This document shows, piece after piece, positions 14,079 through 25,100 of a stretch of 64,000 nt of DNA. The DNA is from Rhizodiscina lignyota (taxonomy: Eukaryota; Ascomycota; Dothideomycetes; Aulographales; Rhizodiscinaceae): assembly GCA_010015805.1 (NCBI GenBank), contig ML978124.1, forward strand, positions 1,178,001 through 1,242,000, read 5' to 3'. Below the pieces are notes generated by a model. The model was not told the origin of the DNA. It searched no databases and was given only the letters and a program-made list of their open reading frames with translations. Position numbers and translations under genes: made by a program. How positions within the stretch are numbered: the first letter of the stretch is position 1; every line of letters starts with the position of its first letter.

Positions 14079-14842
14079 GCATCGAGAGGGAGTGTGTGTG
14101 TATTGTAATCGCTCTGCGTTCAAAACAAAAGAACGATCTTGCTTTCTTGGGATAATTCGTACCCCAATCTCTGATGAGATTGGCAGTGAACATCTTGGCC
14201 TACTCCGGTCTGATTATATGTTCGATCAACTGCAAGGCTGTAAAGAGGCTCAGTCTGCAGGACCAAATGGCTTTTCCTTTGACCATTTGCAGGCTAGCGC
14301 GAGGGGTGCAGATGCAGAATATGCTCCTCTCCTTGCCTTCGCCAACTTCGGTAAAGACGTGCCTGCATCCTGATCGGCTTCGATTCCAATTGGACGGGTC
14401 TCATCACTGAATATTCGCGCATTGTGTTTGATCATATCATTTACATCATTAGCTACATTAGCTACATTATCCTGCGGCCCCACGTGCAGCGCCGGTCAGT
14501 GATACCATATGTATCATCCTCGCCAACAGTTCTGAGTTTGGCTGATACAACTTGTATCGTATGTTGCCCATTACAGTGAGGACAGTATTACCCAAATGTG
14601 CAAAAGGCCGACCGTGAAAGTATCGTTACAACCGAAATCCGGCTCACACTCTGAGCCGTGAAGGTAAAAAATATACCGAAACTCCACAGCGGGAGGGTTG
14701 GGAAAAAGCAAAACGGCCGCCCCAAAACTTTTGCTACCGCATTTTAAGACTTGAGAACAAAGAGAATTTGCAATGAAATGTGAAATGGAACTGGCGAAAG
14801 CACAAAGGCCGCGCCGCCCCATCATCAATCGAGTGTCCCATA
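14079..14842. other. Intergenic stretch upstream of the Clr5 gene
   Basis: Promoter side of the Clr5 gene and 3' side of the coiled-coil gene. It contains a short direct repeat (TAGCTACAT twice, ~14450-14468) and the paired palindromes listed separately. No convincing coding frame. Confidence 0.4.
14501..14558. promoter_or_regulatory. Paired palindromes GATAC-N5-GTATC
   Basis: GATACCATATGTATC (14501-14515) and GATACAACTTGTATC (14544-14558) share identical 5-bp inverted arms and 5-bp spacers. Their starts are 43 bp apart, about four helical turns. This is the geometry expected for two copies of a dimeric transcription factor site. They lie ~420-480 bp upstream of the Clr5 start. No known factor is assigned. 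Confidence 0.35.
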
Positions 14843-16027
14843 TCATGGCGTCTCCGGTGGTGTACTGCTGTATTCATCGTCGCTCTCCTTCGCGATTCTG
14901 ACTCGTTCTTCCAAATGAAGGTACTTCTCGCGCCAATGCTCTGCCACGCGCTCAAGACCCTCCTTCTCACTTGTTAAGGTCTGCTGGTCCTGCATCGCAT
15001 TGTTGTACTTCCGCTTCAAGGTGCCATTACTCTTCTCAAGCGTCCTAATTAGTTCCTCCTGATTGCCGAGAAGCGCTTTGATCTCCGTCACCTCATGCTT
15101 CTCTTCGACAGCAGCCTCCCGCTGCTGTGAGTTCTTCAGCGTGGTAATCTCTTGGTTCCGTTCGTCGAGCAGGTCGTCTACTTCGCGCAGTTCTTTCTTC
15201 AGAGACGTGATCTCGTAAGCCTGGTCGTCTACCAGGTCTGCGATTTTCTGATAAGTTTCCAGCTTTTTGTACTTGAGACCAGAACTGCACTGATTGTTGC
15301 TGTGGAGTTCCGTCATGTTCGTCTGGCCTCGTCGTACCAGCTGGGCCTCGAGCCGCTGGGCGGAGTGCCTCTGGTCCTGACGGGCGACGCGCTCCTTTAG
15401 TTTCTTCACAACTTTCAACTCGCTCTCTTGCTTGGACTTTTTGCCACTGCTGTGTGTGTCGATGTTCTCGGGATTGCTTGATCTCTTCTTCATGGCCCTG
15501 TTCGCAAATGCAATTGTCCTACTGGATTCTGCAAGTGGGTTGTCGCCGTCATGATATTCCTCAGATGCTGAATCGCGGCCCACTTCCGAGGTATCCAAGC
15601 CATATGTCATTGAAAAATTTCTGTGGCTCAAATCACGTGAAGACTCGCCGGACACGCTGGATTTCGCGGATCGAGGTGGAGTACATGTGAAACTGTCGGC
15701 GGCATTATGGTATGAGAACGGCCTGGTGAGGTTGTGGCAGTCTTGGAGATTGTATGTGGCTGTGAGGCTTTCCCTCTGTCGAATAGGAAGTCGTGCAGCC
15801 TGTGGGACTGCACATGGAAAGTTATTGGTCGGGGGAGAAGGAGAGGGTTCATCAAGAGGGTGAGCTGATGGCGGAAGCGATGCATGCTCGCTGCTGGCAA
15901 AGCCGGGGAGCTTGAGCTCGTACAGCGAGGGAAGCGCGCTGATGGATGTCAATGGACGGGAGGCTGCATCTCTCGACTGGATGTGTGCGAACCGTTGTCC
16001 TGCCTCGCGACCCATGTTCCGTACCAT
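14843..16027 (-). CDS. Coiled-coil protein of unknown function
   Basis: Single exon. I use the ATG at 16027 (MVRNMGREAGQRF, ~394 residues), which has the good context ACCATGG on the sense side; an upstream in-frame ATG at 16147 would add a hydrophobic, unlikely 40-residue leader. The N-terminal half is Ser/Pro-rich and disordered. Around the middle there are basic runs (MKKRSSNPE, GKKSKQESELKVVKKLKERV) that could send it to the nucleus. The last ~160 residues form a heptad-rich coiled coil (LVDDQAYEITSLKKELREV, EELIRTLEKSNGTLKRKY), ending in an acidic SDDEYSSTPPETP tail. I recognise no family. It may be a lineage-specific structural or scaffold protein. Confidence 0.6.
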   Translation of the reverse strand: MVRNMGREAGQRFAHIQSRDAASRPLTSISALPSLYELKLPGFASSEHASLPPSAHPLDEPSPSPPTNNFPCAVPQAARLPIRQRESLTATYNLQDCHNLTRPFSYHNAADSFTCTPPRSAKSSVSGESSRDLSHRNFSMTYGLDTSEVGRDSASEEYHDGDNPLAESSRTIAFANRAMKKRSSNPENIDTHSSGKKSKQESELKVVKKLKERVARQDQRHSAQRLEAQLVRRGQTNMTELHSNNQCSSGLKYKKLETYQKIADLVDDQAYEITSLKKELREVDDLLDERNQEITTLKNSQQREAAVEEKHEVTEIKALLGNQEELIRTLEKSNGTLKRKYNNAMQDQQTLTSEKEGLERVAEHWREKYLHLEERVRIAKESDDEYSSTPPETP

Positions 16028-18170
16028 GGCCAGCACGTGAATGGGATTAGAGAAGAATAGTACAAGATTGTGTAGTCGAGCAAAAAAGCCAACAAAAGCA
16101 CAAAAGCCGCCGAACGTAGGGCAAGGGTCAATACAAGGAGGAAGCAAAGCGGAAGCAGAACGAATGATACTTAAATGGAGCGAGTTGAAGTGGATGCCAC
16201 CACGTTCATTAACTCATAAATGCATCATTGAGGTAATGAGCAAGATTTGCAAAACGGTGACAAGCATCTCATAGCGGTAGGGACGTAGCACCAACCGCTA
16301 CACCAGGCACTGGTCACAAAAGATGGAAAGTGGAGGCTGCCTGCAACTCGAGCTCGGTTCAGGCACAAGTTGGTTCGAGAACTCAGTCGTCGCCAGGAGC
16401 AGATCGCTGTACTTGCTCTACCTTTCCTTGTCTTTGACAGGGAAACTTGGACAGTGCTGTGAATGAGGCCAGCTGGCTAATTGGAAGCGTACCGTATCCA
16501 GACTTTGATGTGTAACCGAAGAAGTTAAGACGCAACCACCGCTATCGGACCGGCAGGACTAGAGTCGCATTAATCTGGCGGGGAATGCTTCCCCAGGACG
16601 CTAACATGTCTAATATGCTCTGCGCGACTCCCTTGCATGGGCTCCAGCGTACCACTTCGACTAGACGCGCGGACAGACGGGAAGACGCATGATGAAAGTA
16701 GATCCAAAGAAATGTGACATATCATGAGAGGACGATATAAAGTTTGGTAGAAAAAGCGGGTGTTCGCTGGGATAAGGCATAAACCGCTGCCTCCCCAGAT
16801 GCAAGGCGAGAGCGCTCTGGTTATTGGCTGGCTATGCAGCCCAAGGGCGGTGAAAACGAGCGAGCTCACAGCATCAGCGAAACGGTCCTGCATGGAAGAC
16901 GACTGCAGAAGCACGATAACAACGGTCGACGATCTCAACCCGTGAACGTGCGTTTTGTGAACTGTGGAGACGAAGGAGGATATTCAGCAGGAATGTGCAA
17001 CCGAAGGGCGAGTGAGACAGGCGAATCTGCCTCTAGCCAACGAGCGACTTTAGAAGCATAAGGTTGGAAGAAGGACTGGTCATGCGCAAGGAGATACAGA
17101 ACGAGTGGCAGATGATGTCGTTTGTTAGCAAGTGACATGAATTCTGGAAGCAAGAAGACCGAATGAGATAGATATCACTAAGAGGAAAGTGAGACAGCGA
17201 TTGACCCAAAATCGAAGGGTGGGGAAGCTTGTACTACCATGAGGACGCAAGTGTAGCGACCTGCAATCTCAATTCGGCAGAGGGCTTTGACGGAATATTT
17301 CTTGCTTCTGCAGAAGAGCCTGGTCGACGGTCGGTGCATATGCCGTGCAGACGCATGACGTGCATTTCGCCGTGGCGCTTTGGAGTTGTGTCCATCAGTC
17401 TAAGAAGTAATTGGAAGAGTCGATCACGAAGGCGCCATCATATGTAGCCCTAACGTGCATCTGCTAGACGTTATTGCTCAAGGAGACCCACAACTGCCGA
17501 ATGACAATGCTGAATGCAGGAGTTGAGGTGCGAGCAACCTCATTCGCGCCAAGGCGGCGGCTGCGGGAAGATCACCAGGGCTTGGAGGCAGTTCAGATCC
17601 TGGAACGTCACAACTTGGCTCGAGTAGCAGCGTAGGAGTTAGCTCCGACCGATGGTCAAGCCCATTGAGCACTTTTTAGAGAGAATGCTTGTCAATTTGG
17701 TATCTTCGTTCGTCACCAGTCGCTTGCTTCAACTAGTCAAAATCCCATCGTATTAAAGAGCATCTGCCATTTCCAACTGAGGCTGCCCTATAAGACAGCC
17801 TCAGCTCATCTCGCCAGCTTAGACACCTCCTACGTACACGCCTCGTTGCGATGCCATCCCCACGGGGGACCAGCATCGAGATTACAAGTTTGGTCGTGTC
17901 GGTAAAACAGGGGGGCGAATTGAAGTCAAAGGAAATCCTGTAGACTTTTTCCTGCCCGCCCGTGAATGTAGTCGTTGAGTGACTAGATGAAAGAGAGAGA
18001 CGTGTTTGGAGAATTAAGTCTATGCCAATCCGCATAACAACACAACAAAACTGGTTGGGAATCATTCGCAATTTTGAAAGCTCAAGCAAGCAACCATGCC
18101 CACAACCTCCAGTGGGTTATCGTACCGCAACCTCCTCATGCTCTTCGTGCTCCTCATGACTTGAACTTCT
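16028..18170. other. 2.1 kb gene-free stretch
   Basis: Promoter of the coiled-coil gene and 3' flank of the ECM33 gene, both on the minus strand. Several 60-120 codon frames occur (16570-16938 minus, 17733-18089 minus) without domains or conserved composition; the latter may be part of the ECM33 3' UTR. Nothing else is identified. Confidence 0.45.
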
Positions 18171-19506
18171 TTAGAGCATGCCCACCATAGCAGCGAGAAC
18201 ACCAAGAACGCCAGTCAACGCGGTAGCCGGAATCTCGATGTGGCCTGCTGCGCCGGTCTTGCCAGATGATCCTCCGGAGGACGAGGTGCCGGAAGGAGTC
18301 GTGTTGGCATCACCAGGGCGCGTCTGGCTACCAGCGCACTGGTAGTCACCCTTGATGACATCGTTCGGGCCTTGCTCGTTGGAGAAGGTGCTGCAGTCAG
18401 ACGAGATGTCCTTGGAGGATTGGATGTTGAAGGCACCACGGACATCGCTAATGGCGGGAAGAGAGACTCTGTGACGAGAGATCTTAGTATCTAGAGTGGT
18501 AATCCCGAGTTCAGAAAATGAGAAAGTCATTACTTACTTGGAGAAGTTGCCATAGGCATCAAAAGCACCGAAGATGGTCGTCAACTTCGGGAAGGAGATC
18601 GAGCCGAGAGCAGTATTGTTCTCAACGTTGACAGCACCCTTGACAGTCTGGAGCTGAGGGAATGAGAAGCTCTTGAGGGCAGAGTTGGTGTTGATGGACA
18701 GGGACTGGTCAAGACGAGTGAGGTTGGGGCAGCTGATGTTCTGGAGACCATCGTTCTCGATGAAGCTCAAAGAACCATTGACACTGGCAAGGGAGGGAAT
18801 GCTGATAGCCGGAACATTGCGGAACGTGATGTTCTGCGCAGACTTGAGGTTGGGGAAGTCAACGCTGAGGCGGTTACCGTTGGACTCGAAAGTGATAGCG
18901 CCGGTGACGTTCTGGAGCTGCAGAGTCACGTCCTGAAGCATACGGTTGTTGGCGAGGATGAAGGTGTTGCAACGCTTAAGGTTGATGCCCTGGAGCGACG
19001 ACAAGAACGTGTTCTGGATGTTGAGCGAGTCGGTGTCCTGGATCTCGGTATCCATCATCAGGGTTGCCAAGTTGGGCAGGCCCTGCCAATCGATCGAGCC
19101 GACTTGAGAGAGCTGCGGGAAGGAGAGTGTCTGGAGGGTCTGAACGTTGTTGAGAGTGAAGTCATCACCGATCTTCTGGAGGCTGTCGGCACCAATCTGA
19201 GTGATGTTTGGCGCGCCGGTGCAGTCCAGGCCACCCGTAATCTCCTCCACTCCATTGATCGCGATATTGTCGCTGGTGCTGGTAGCGATGGCGATGCTAC
19301 CCGAGAAGGTGGAGCAGGTGGTGAGAGCAGCGGCATCACCAGCGTTCTGAAGAGTGGTCGTGGCAGAAACGCTGCAAGAAGCTGTGACACGAGAGTCGTC
19401 AGCCAAGAACGCGTGCAAACTCGCGTCAATGATGAGCAAAATATGACTTACCGGAAACTGAGCCCACTGCCACAAGGGCAGGGAAAACGTACTTCAGCAT
19501 GACCAT
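18171..19506 (-). CDS. ECM33: GPI-anchored cell-wall protein, Ecm33/Sps2 family
   Basis: Three exons. Exon 1 (19506-19452) encodes the signal peptide MVMLKYVFPALVAVGSVS. After an intron ending at 19382 the mature part begins ASCSVSATTTLQNAG. Receptor-L-type repeats follow (TLSFPQLSQVGSIDWQGLP, NLKSAQNITFRNVPAISIP, LQTVKGAVNVENNTALGSI) with several N-glycosylation sites. A second intron (~18535-18477) precedes the end, which has a Ser/Gly-rich stretch and a hydrophobic terminus (TALTGVLGVLAAMVGML) typical of a GPI-anchor signal. Family members sit at the plasma membrane and wall and are needed for wall integrity and apical growth. Length (~395 residues) is normal. Very secure. Confidence 0.93.
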
Positions 19507-21243
19507 TGTTGTCGCTGTTGCTGAGTTGTGTGTGTGTGGAGAAAAGAGTCCTGTGTTTAAAGGAGCGTCGTCAGCAAAAGCCGCGAACCGCGGGAAAAAC
19601 ACCAAGCGTTACAGAGCAATTGCGAGGCGCGCAGGGGAGCTTACCGTGAAGAATTAATACGAGTAGTTGCTTCGCGGGCCTCACACGCAACAAGCTCGAG
19701 TGTGGTTAAGTTGAGTTGGCGAATTCAAAGATGTTGGGTGGTGAAGCGAGTGTCGAGAAAGGTAGAAGAATGCTAGCGAGTGCACGAAGGACAGCCTCTG
19801 GCGCCAAGGGCAACGGCTCGCCGAGCTTTTAGTGGCAGGTGTGGCTGTGGGTGAGGAACGAAGGTGCACGCCTGCTGGCAAGAAGTGTTTGAGAAAGACG
19901 GGAGTGGAAGGGAGAAAGGGATTCTTAGGAGTGGCAGGAGGGCAGGTTGGGCGATACGTGAAAGGAGCTTCGCACGGCCATCCCTGCACGCCGCTGGCAC
20001 GGACCCACTGAACGCACGCACTCAAGCCCAGAGCCAGCCGAGTGCGCTGCTCATTGGCAGCGGAATTGCTCGTGGCAGACTCTGCTCCACGGTGCCAGCG
20101 GTTCTCTTCAATTCAGTCTCACGATTGCCTCATTCTACGCTCCCTCAGACGCGACAGGAGTGGTGTATCATCACGCACCGCGCTGAAACGCGTCGACCTC
20201 CGAGTCTGCCAGCGTCTGGCACACGAGATTTGGATGAACGTGCAAATGATACTGATATTACCGTAGCCACTCCTTCGGCGTCGACAGCGTTGAAACCCAC
20301 GCTAACTTCCGGGAGGCTTGAGCAGCCACGCACGCCATGGCCATCGGCCGGCCTTTCGAATCCCAGCATCCCCCGATCAGCCTCCTCAGTCATTTAAGCA
20401 ATCGGTCTTGCCGCAAGCAAGCCAGGTCGAGCACGAGATAACAGCTCTCCCGAGACCTGCTTGATGGGGATGCGACATTGCTGACCCACAAACCTGCTCG
20501 CCAATCCGTCTGCCAGCTCGCGACGGCTCCTCTTCGAGACAAGACAAGCAGATCCATGCAGCATTCAATAGAGCCGATCGGCATCGAAGGGCGGCAGGGG
20601 TGCTCGACCTCTCTTTAGTGTCCCTTTTGTGCCTTGGAACCTTTTTTTCGACGCATCAAAGCTCAGCCGCCCGTCGCAGTCTTCTCCTGCTGCAATTTAC
20701 CGAGGCCGCGCGCCTCTCTTCATTTCCCGCAGTCATGAGCAAGAGCATGGAGTGTAGATAACATTTCATGAAGATATTGACGTCTAAGTGTCCAGTAGGA
20801 AAATAGAGATATCCGGACGCGAGTTTAGCCACTGGCATGCAATGAAGATTACGCGGCCCAGCCTGCATATCCACCGCGCTAGCCCAGCTAACATCGACTC
20901 TTCCGGCCTTTTTTAACATCGCGAGAGACTCACTCCATCCAGGTTAGGTAAAGAGAAATCCTGCTTGCCACTTCCAAGCTTCAAAGTTGAATTAGTCCCG
21001 GAAAAGAATTGCAAGACATCAGACCTTCTACTCATTACGTCCAAGGTTTCGTTCGTCTGCCATGCTTCTGCTGCAGAGCTTCTAGAAACCGCCGCGATTC
21101 CCCGCATCTTCCGTTTTGGTACTTTGGTCAGCGATGCAGGATGCTCTGCAGGGTGCTTTGCCAATGCAGATCAGCTGCAGGAAAGACGGCAGAAACGTGA
21201 CCGCCAATCTGGAGCGCAAAAGAAAACACAGCGAGTGTTTCGT
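19507..21243. other. 1.7 kb gene-free stretch upstream of ECM33
   Basis: Contains the ECM33 5' UTR and promoter and the 3' flank of the DNA glycosylase gene. A TG-rich run (GTTGTGTGTGTGTGGAG, ~19524-19540) lies near the ECM33 start. Open frames here overlap on several strands and look random. A long 5' region is common for fungal wall genes. Confidence 0.45.
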
Positions 21244-22756
21244 CTAATCGCCCTGAATGGCATCGATATCTACATCCTCAATTCTCCACATATACCTAGA
21301 TTGCGTGAGCAAATTAGCACAGCTCTGGGATTCATCTTTACACAGGGTCACTTACCACATGAATAGAGTTCTGTACTCAAGTTAGCTAAACTTAGCGAGC
21401 GATTACTCTATATAAAGAGACGTACCTGTAAGGCGTAAATTTTTCGGATATCTCTAACATCTCCTTCTCACCCATGTACTTCCATTTCCCTCCCTTAGCT
21501 TTCAGTTTTCCGACGTCTCGACCCATATAAGCCGCCATGCCCCTCTGTACACCCAGATCACCGGTCGAGAAGACGTCCATCCTAAGCACAACTAGTCAGT
21601 ACGGAAAGCAAGACAGATGACAGGGATTCGAATCGAAAACGAACCTCTTGAGCGCGAAGCACATAAACATCTCCACACTCCATCGGCCCAGTCCTCGCAC
21701 AGCCACCAATTTCTCCATCACTTCCTCGTCGGACGCTCTCGCAAGCATCTCAGCTGAGAGTTCACCAGCCGCAAACTTCTCCGCGAGACCTTGCACATAC
21801 TCTGCCTTTCGCTGTGATAATCCCGCGGTGCGAAGGAAGGAAACATCACTAGCTGCGACTTCATGCGGGCTGGGAAAAACATTGGGATGCGTAGCATTGG
21901 TGCAAGAAGGATAGAGCGCTATGAATTTGTTCTTGATGGACTTTGCTGCCGCTCCGGAAACCTGTTGTGCCATGATCCCACTGACCAAGCTCCTGAACGG
22001 ATCAATCTCCTCTTGCAGTCCTTCTGGACTGAACAGCTTGCAGTGATGCTTCTCGATCACCGTAGTGAGCTTCGGATCAATCTTTATAAGATGTGCACAT
22101 GCTTCCTTCAGCAGTGTCTCTGTCGTGGTTGTCGGGAGCATCAGTGACGCCTTGTTTGCCGCTGCATCTATAACCCCATTCGGTGGGTATGCAACGATAC
22201 GTGATCCTTCTGGTGTATGTAATGGCGCATTTGTCGCGTGTGGCTCGGCTGGCCGTGGCTCTGTCTGGGAGGGCGTGAGAGGCTGCATCGGAGAGCTCGA
22301 TGAAATGATCTTCACGGCCGAAGGTGTCGGCGTCAATGGCGGTGGTTTGGTGGGAGTTACGGTCTCGGCCGCAGTCTTGCGGCGCTTGTTGTTCTTTGGT
22401 GTAGCTGGTGGAACCGGTGGTGGAGGCATGTCTGTGGCAGCAGCTTTCTTGCCCTTTGCGCCTTTCGCTGTACCAGCTGCGCTCGATTCGGACGAGCCAT
22501 TGGGGGCATTCTTTGCTGAATTAGCCTTGCGCTTCTTGGTAGGCGCCTTACCAGCAGTCTCGTCTGCTGGGAAAACATATTGAGGGGGGCTCGACGTTTG
22601 AGCGCTCAATCGCGAGGATCGTCTCGAGGCTGACATTGTATACGCTGAATGCTTTGGAATTTTTGCGGGAAATAATGCAATCTGACGCTTGAAAATGTAT
22701 ATACTGGACTTTCTTGACAAGTTGAGCAAAACTCTACAAGCAAGAGAGCTGCTCAT
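21244..22756 (-). CDS. MAG1: DNA-3-methyladenine glycosylase II (HhH-GPD family)
   Basis: Four exons. It removes alkylated bases from DNA at the start of base excision repair. The core contains FRSLVSGIMAQQVSGAAAKS, the helix-hairpin-helix VAVRGLGRWSVEMFMCFALKR, and, across an intron, MDVFSTGDLGVQRGM, whose Asp is the catalytic residue. Short final exons give LFMWYMWRIEDVDIDAIQGD and a stop at 21244-21246. A Lys/Pro/Ala-rich N-terminal region (~residues 41-190) carries nuclear-type basic clusters (KKRK, NKRRK). Two in-frame starts are possible: the ATG at 22756 gives a mitochondrial-presequence-like leader (MSSSLACRVLLNLSRKSS), while the ATG at 22636 gives MSASRRSSRLSAQ. Both may be used. Confidence 0.93.
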
Positions 22757-23208
22757 GAACGATGTGGGGAAAAGACGCGTGAACGGACGTTGTCGTGGAG
22801 ATGCGTCGCGATGACGAACGAGCGTGCGGAGTTTCGACTCGTGTTCAGGTGACTCACGCCAAGCTCAATTAACCCCTTTTTGGACGATTTCAGGAATCTC
22901 GCCCATGTCAAAAGCGCCGATGAGACCACTTGCATCGAAGAGCCAGTCAGATTTGTAACTCTCAGACACGCCCAGTGTTTGCGGGATTATTAAACAAAGA
23001 CTGTAGCAGAGCCAACAGTTTGCAACAATAGCTTGGGACCAACTGGAAACACTCTTTCTAGCGTAAGCTGCTCTTGGGTCTCAAAGTTTTTGAAATATTC
23101 ATCTCGAACTTCCAAGTCCTTTTATTCGAATGGAAGTATTTCATTGAGAGGATCGTGTAACTAATGGATATCTCCAAATCCGCAGAACGTCCATAACACG
23201 CCCCGTGT
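22757..23208. other. Intergenic stretch, MAG1 promoter and catalase-like 3' flank
   Basis: No coding frame is supported. An ACGCGT hexamer (22775-22780) lies close to the MAG1 start. The remainder is unremarkable. Confidence 0.4.
22775..22780. promoter_or_regulatory. MCB-like ACGCGT box near MAG1
   Basis: ACGCGT is the core bound by MBF-type (Mbp1/Res/Swi6) G1/S factors. It lies ~20 bp upstream of the first possible MAG1 ATG and ~140 bp upstream of the second. A hexamer is expected by chance about once per 4 kb, so this is only suggestive. Confidence 0.25.
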
Positions 23209-24477
23209 TTATGGAATCTCGTTAATTTCTTTGACATTGATTTCCTTTCTTCCATTGATCGTTCTTCGCAGCTTACTGCTCGCCGGATAGACTGTGTGGC
23301 TATTAGCAACCAACCGTTCGTTATTGGGGCAATCGATAGACTTACCGACTCTTCTCAGCCTGTTCGAGCTTCCCAGCGGCTGCAGACTCTTGAGTCCATG
23401 CCACTGGTCCACCCTCATGTGATCTTGCCAGAAAGTCACTCTTTCGTAGTTGAAGCTGTCCTGCTTCGGAATGACCAGCTTCGCCACTGTTTGATGTGGA
23501 TACCTCTCTGGATCCCACACTTTGCCAGCGTACTCGACAGGCTGGTCTTCCAGGTTCTCACAGAGCTGCACTTGGAAAAGATATTCCGCATCGTGATTCT
23601 CATGGAAGTTCTTCAGCCATCGCGAAAGGATGTCCGACCCATCTTCAGGCTTGATAGTCTCCTCATACAACTTTCTCTGGGTCTCAGAAGATGGTTCGAG
23701 GCGGTATTTGATGACGTAGTCGCCGAAGCGAATTGCCGTCTGGCTGTACTGCCTGGTTGACTCCAGGTGAGTATTCCGCACCTTGTCTCTTCCTGTCTGG
23801 AGATCAAAGTCAGGTCGCTTCCTCAGATCTTCGTAGATGGTCTTTATCCCTTCTTCACTAGGATACATGTGCTTAAGTCGCAACTCAATAATCTCCCTGG
23901 CTGTCTTTGCGTCGGCAAGGTCGAGCACTGGAGTGCTGTTGAACTCAATGTCCTGTGTTGGGAAGTCTTTTCCGTCATCAAACATGTCACCGTGGATGCC
24001 AAATATTTTCATAGCGAAACCCCTTGGTTGCGGAATGCGATCCTATAACATGTGAGACGGGAAGGTAAAGGATAGGCTACTGAACTCACGTCCAATCCGG
24101 GGTCACTGGGCTCTGTGCTGTAGCGACATACGACATCATACTCGCCGCCATGGCTGAATAGTTCGGTCTGCTTGAGGTGCGCTGGCAAGTCGTCTGAGAC
24201 GATGAACTTGCCTTTGACGATGCCCTGAGTACGAGCATGTGTAGCTGTAAATATGTTGTCAGTTGATGAAAGTTCGACGTGAAAGTGGAATGGTACCTGC
24301 AAAGCAATGACGATGGGCATTATACATGAATTTTTGGACGCCGTTGAGCATATTAGCAGACGCCTGAATGTCCTCCTCTTCATCTGGGGGAATCTTCTCC
24401 ACGCCTTCAGCATCCCAGCGAATGTAATTCCTATTCGCTAATCCTGCAGCATTGACTGAACCGTTCTGAGCCGCCAT
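23209..24477 (-). CDS. Catalase-like heme protein (y4iL-like subgroup)
   Basis: Four exons. I choose the ATG at 24477 (MAAQNGSVNAAGLANRN), since upstream in-frame ATGs add an uncharacteristic leader. Spliced segments read CFAATHARTQGIVKGKFIV, GGEYDVVCRYSTEPSDPGLD and DRIPQPRGFAMKIFGIHG, followed by QYSQTAIRFGDYVIKYRLEP. These are hallmarks of the short catalase-related proteins that keep the heme-binding barrel but lack the flanking parts of classical catalases. The His in THARTQG corresponds to the distal heme-side His. Likely role is handling of peroxides or organic hydroperoxides, by family inference. The last intron (~57 nt, between LRRV and VYPASSKLRR) keeps the frame open if retained. 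The gene is divergent from RUD3. Confidence 0.87.
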
Positions 24478-25100
24478 GATGGAATGAATTTGATTCAATC
24501 TTTCTACGACTGGAGACATACACACATATATAAACAACTTATATAAGACGGTAAATAAGACGGTAAACAACGGAATTCCGAACTACTTCTACCTCCGGCT
24601 GATCATAATGGCCTCGATTGGGTCCTGATTAGGATTCGGTAAGATCGAAATCCAGAACTCCGCGGACTTCTTTGATCAGAAATACAGAGTAAGGTAAGGC
24701 CCCGCAGCTAGTAGACAGATACTACAGATACGGTGGGAAAGGCTGTCATGACGTTCATCGGCAGGTCTAATTTAGCTACTGGTTGTTCAATAATTGAGGA
24801 AAGGAAAGCTGGACTGTGGAAGGATAGAGCAATTCCAAATAGACCTGAGCCAGGGCATCTCGTACAGATGTCCTGCTGCTTTCAATGCATCGAATGAGCA
24901 ATATATGAACATTATTCCAGAATGAGCGAAGCAAGGGTTGGTAGGTGAACGTTCACGCACGTTGCGGGATGAGTGACAGGGATTGCGCATCATTGCCAAA
25001 TATGCCACACCGAAGCGTAAACTTACGACTGCGGCTTTCACAAGCCAGAACCATGCATCGGATCTGGTAGAGTTCGTTCTATCCTCCATTTGTCTATGCA
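24478..25100. other. Divergent intergenic stretch between catalase-like gene and RUD3
   Basis: Both genes start outwards from this ~620 bp region. It holds a short tandem duplication (ATAAGACGGTAA twice, ~24543-24567). No binding site can be named and no coding frame is convincing. Confidence 0.4.

Noticed and set aside
20965-21366. 133-codon plus-strand open frame
   Set aside because: Its end is antisense to the last two exons of the DNA glycosylase, and no domain is visible.
22065-22583. 172-codon plus-strand open frame
   Set aside because: It is exactly antisense to the low-complexity Pro/Ala/Lys-rich N-terminal part of the DNA glycosylase; the Gly/Ala/Val-rich composition is a mirror of that bias.
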